The notes under the pieces: model-generated
Databases searched by the model: none
What the model was told of the DNA's origin: nothing
What the model saw: the letters and a program-made list of their open reading frames with translations, nothing else
Assembly: GCA_030038435.1 (NCBI GenBank)
Contig: JASHOY010000427.1
Span: forward strand, 1 to 33,321
Reading direction: 5' to 3'
Origin: Acidobacteriaceae bacterium
GTDB taxonomy: Bacteria > Acidobacteriota > Terriglobia > Terriglobales > Acidobacteriaceae
DNA length: 33,321 bases
Part shown: positions 30,973 through 33,321 of the stretch, in pieces
Numbering within the stretch: position 1 is the first letter of the stretch
Layout of the letters: each line of letters opens with the position of its first letter
Program-made: the position numbers and the translations under genes

Positions 30973-33321
30973 ATGAGTATACGCAAATGGTATGGGGCCA
31001 GCATGGGCTGCATGCCCGGCGGGAATGTAATCGGACGGATGTTTAATCTGCGTCTTATTGCGCTGTGCCTCATCGGTGTCACATTGCCGTTACCCGCGCA
31101 GCAATTCGGGGTCGGCACGCCGCAGCCCTCGCTGACGTTCAGCCCCGGCATCATGACCACTCTTGCGGGCACCGGCGTCTCCGGCCACACGGGGGACGAT
31201 GGTCTGGCATCTGCGGCCGAAATGTCCAACGGCATTCGCGGCATTGCCGCTGACGCTGCAGGTGACGTCTTCTTTGTCGACGACAGCAACTATACCGTGC
31301 GCGTCGTCTACGAAGGCGGCGCCACGGCCGCGCAACTGATCACGGCGGCGAATAGCAGCGTCACTTCGCCCCAGGTCGGTTATATCTATGCCGTTGCAGG
31401 TATCGAGGGCAGCTCCGGTATGCCCTCGAACGGAGCACTTGGCACGAGTGCCAAGCTGAAGCCTGGCGCGGGATTGAGTATTGATGCTTCCGGCGATGTC
31501 TATTTCAGCGACAGCGGCACAAATAAGGTGTGGGTCATCTATGCAGGCGGCTCCAGCACTACAGGGACAAACCTGATTACTTTGGAAACCGGCGTGACCT
31601 CGCCGGTGCTGGGCGCCATCTATGCCGTTGCCGGAGGGGCAAGCACCAGCGGCTATGTAGGAAACGGTGTACTGGCAACCTCCTCAAGCGTGGAGTTTCA
31701 CAGCATCAACGACATGAAGTTCGACTCTGCAGGAAACATGTACATCGTTGATCAGGGAAACTGCGCAATCCGCAAGGTCAGCGCTTCAAATGGATATCTG
31801 ACCACAATCGTCGGAAATGGAACCTGCGCCGTGCAAGCGAATAACGGTCTCGCCAGTTCAACGGAGCTCGACCAGCCCTACGGAATTGCAATCGACGCAA
31901 GCGGCAACCTCTATATTGACGACAAAGGCAGTGTCAATGAAATCAGAATGGTCTACGAGGGCGGAAGCCAAGCCGCTGCTCTTATCACCCTTGAGAACTC
32001 GACAATTGCCAATCCCACGGTTGGCTACCTTTACAACGTTGCGGGCGGCGGCAGCAAGACATACCCTTATGGCGGATTGGGCACGTCATCAAAGCTAGGC
32101 GCCCCGACGATGGTTGCGCTGGATGCGGCGGGCGATATCTACATTGCCGACAACTCCACGAATCTGATTGATGAAGTCAATACACTTACCGGTGTCATAA
32201 CTGTCCTTGCGGGCAATGACGCGGCTACCTATTCCGGTGATGGCGGATCGGCGCTCAATGCAAGCATGGACGGAATTCGCTGTGTCGCCGTCGATGCCGC
32301 TGGACGCATCTATGTGACCGACGCCACGAATCTGCGCGTGCGCGCGGTGGCGCAAGGCATCGTCCCCTTCGCTAATCAGGCCATCAATACCACAAGCGCG
32401 GCGAATACGATTCAATTGATCAATACCGGCAACGCAACTTTGGACTTTACGGGCAGCTCGCCCACGTTTGGCGGGGCCGATCCGGTTGAGTTTGCGGAAG
32501 ATATGTCTTCTTCTTTGAATACCTGCAACCTGACTCCGCTGGCACCCGCCGCGAGTTGCATTCTTGCTATCACATTCTCGCCAACCACTACCGGAGTGAG
32601 TTCCGCCACACTCTCTTATACCACCGATGGAGTCCTCTCACCCCAAACGATGGTTCTGACCGGCGCAACGCTACCTGCCACGACCACTACGTTGCAAACC
32701 ACGTCGAACGTCATTGTCAATAACCCGGTCACTCTTACCGCAACGGTGACAACTTCCGGATCGGTGAGCCCCACGGGGACTGTTACTTTTTACGATGGTT
32801 CAACTGCGCTTGGGAGCTCAAGCCTGAGTTTCGGGGTGGCAACCTTCACATATACCCCCACTGTGACCGGATCGATTTCGTTCACCTCCACTTACTCTGG
32901 CGACGCCAACAATGCCGGTTCTACCTCTAGCACAATCTCAGTGAACGTGACAGGCGGCACTTCAACCACGACTACCCTGGCAACTTCGGCCGCTACGGTG
33001 AATCAAGGCCAGAGCGTGACTCTCACGGCGACGGTTTCAAGAAGCGACACAACCCCCACCGGAAATGTCGTTTTCAGCTGCGGATCAACGACCCTCGGCA
33101 CAGTGGCGCTTAATGCTGGAGTAGCAACTCTTTCGACAACCACTCTTCCTGTCGGTACGAACACAGTACAGGCACTCTACCAGGGCAACTCAACCTATGC
33201 ATTCTCTTCATCCACAGTCACGGTTGAGGTAAATGGCGTGCCCATAATGGTGCTCACTGCCTCAGCGGTATCCGTCAATTTGGGTGTACCGGAAACGCTG
33301 ACCGCAACCGTAAGCGGATCG
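30973..33321 (+). CDS. Large secreted NHL-repeat / Ig-like protein (cut by window edge)
   Basis: Open from an ATG with GGGAGG four to five bases upstream to the window end (783 codons, no stop). A signal sequence (LRLIALCLIGVTLPLPAQQ, after a basic n-region) starts the protein. Residues ~60-460 hold about six NHL/SMP-30-like propeller repeats, each with a pattern like GIAxDASGNLYIxDxxxxxIR plus an AGxG strand (TTLAGTGVSGHTGDDG, YAVAGGASTSGYVGNG). Residues ~467-560 form a choice-of-anchor-D-type domain (ANTIQLINTGNATLDFTG...SCILAITFSP). Ig-like Big_3-type domains follow (~569-655, ~665-750, a third starting ~755) with VTLTATV and PTGTVTFYDG. It is Ser/Thr-rich and likely exported or surface-bound. 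Such proteins are abundant in acidobacteria, with unknown ligand. Confidence 0.88.
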   Translation, partial: MSIRKWYGASMGCMPGGNVIGRMFNLRLIALCLIGVTLPLPAQQFGVGTPQPSLTFSPGIMTTLAGTGVSGHTGDDGLASAAEMSNGIRGIAADAAGDVFFVDDSNYTVRVVYEGGATAAQLITAANSSVTSPQVGYIYAVAGIEGSSGMPSNGALGTSAKLKPGAGLSIDASGDVYFSDSGTNKVWVIYAGGSSTTGTNLITLETGVTSPVLGAIYAVAGGASTSGYVGNGVLATSSSVEFHSINDMKFDSAGNMYIVDQGNCAIRKVSASNGYLTTIVGNGTCAVQANNGLASSTELDQPYGIAIDASGNLYIDDKGSVNEIRMVYEGGSQAAALITLENSTIANPTVGYLYNVAGGGSKTYPYGGLGTSSKLGAPTMVALDAAGDIYIADNSTNLIDEVNTLTGVITVLAGNDAATYSGDGGSALNASMDGIRCVAVDAAGRIYVTDATNLRVRAVAQGIVPFANQAINTTSAANTIQLINTGNATLDFTGSSPTFGGADPVEFAEDMSSSLNTCNLTPLAPAASCILAITFSPTTTGVSSATLSYTTDGVLSPQTMVLTGATLPATTTTLQTTSNVIVNNPVTLTATVTTSGSVSPTGTVTFYDGSTALGSSSLSFGVATFTYTPTVTGSISFTSTYSGDANNAGSTSSTISVNVTGGTSTTTTLATSAATVNQGQSVTLTATVSRSDTTPTGNVVFSCGSTTLGTVALNAGVATLSTTTLPVGTNTVQALYQGNSTYAFSSSTVTVEVNGVPIMVLTASAVSVNLGVPETLTATVSGS

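Overview
The window is GC-rich, densely packed bacterial chromosome. It looks most like an acidobacterium of the Terriglobia type. That assignment is inference. It rests on a secreted NHL-repeat/choice-of-anchor/Ig-like protein, on a broken membrane protein whose N-terminus (ILRSRYFSGSKRCQDF and INYETGTDSIVRVRANDVRRRL) I associate with that group, and on a mixture of housekeeping genes with lineage-specific enzymes. No rRNA, CRISPR array, phage or intact transposase was seen.

Left part (1-9.5 kb). The window opens in the end of HMG-CoA lyase, followed by an enoyl-CoA hydratase. Converging on these are the two subunits of a 3-oxoacid CoA-transferase. Together they could form the lower leucine pathway (methylglutaconyl-CoA to HMG-CoA to acetoacetate to acetoacetyl-CoA). 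Next comes a stress-flavoured group: a DUF3175-like small protein, a 50-residue Lmo0937-type membrane protein, a YciF ferritin-like protein and a membrane-anchored SDR. After that are a XylB-like sugar dehydrogenase, an FkbM methyltransferase and a membrane diguanylate cyclase with a large periplasmic part.

Middle (9.7-22 kb). This holds a decayed gene remnant, a DMT transporter, tRNA-Val(TAC), a ChbG/HpnK deacetylase and a secreted esterase. Then come rapZ, hpf and fabH, the SRP RNA gene with a clear promoter and terminator, an epimerase-like protein, a zinc-ribbon miniprotein and an ABM-domain protein. rimO, an O-methyltransferase-like gene and a secreted dienelactone hydrolase follow. Several of these genes have no Shine-Dalgarno sequence but carry a TAnnnT hexamer 6-8 bases before the start codon, which suggests leaderless mRNAs.

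Right part (22-33.3 kb). glcD-glcE-glcF (glycolate oxidase) is followed by aceB (malate synthase), which has its own predicted promoter with a repeated 11-mer. Glycolate is thus turned to glyoxylate and condensed with acetyl-CoA to malate by adjacent genes. A SpoT/MESH1-like HD protein follows. The last 5 kb is accessory: a 264-bp hairpin-rich MITE-like element with perfect terminal inverted repeats, then a membrane-protein gene broken by a nonsense codon and a frameshift. That gene is flanked by two inverted copies of a conserved two-block sequence with identical internal spacing. Last comes a large secreted NHL/Ig-like protein running off the edge.

Most of the window is ordinary. The parts most worth attention are the MITE-like element, the inverted two-block modules around the broken gene, the leaderless-start pattern and the aceB promoter repeats.
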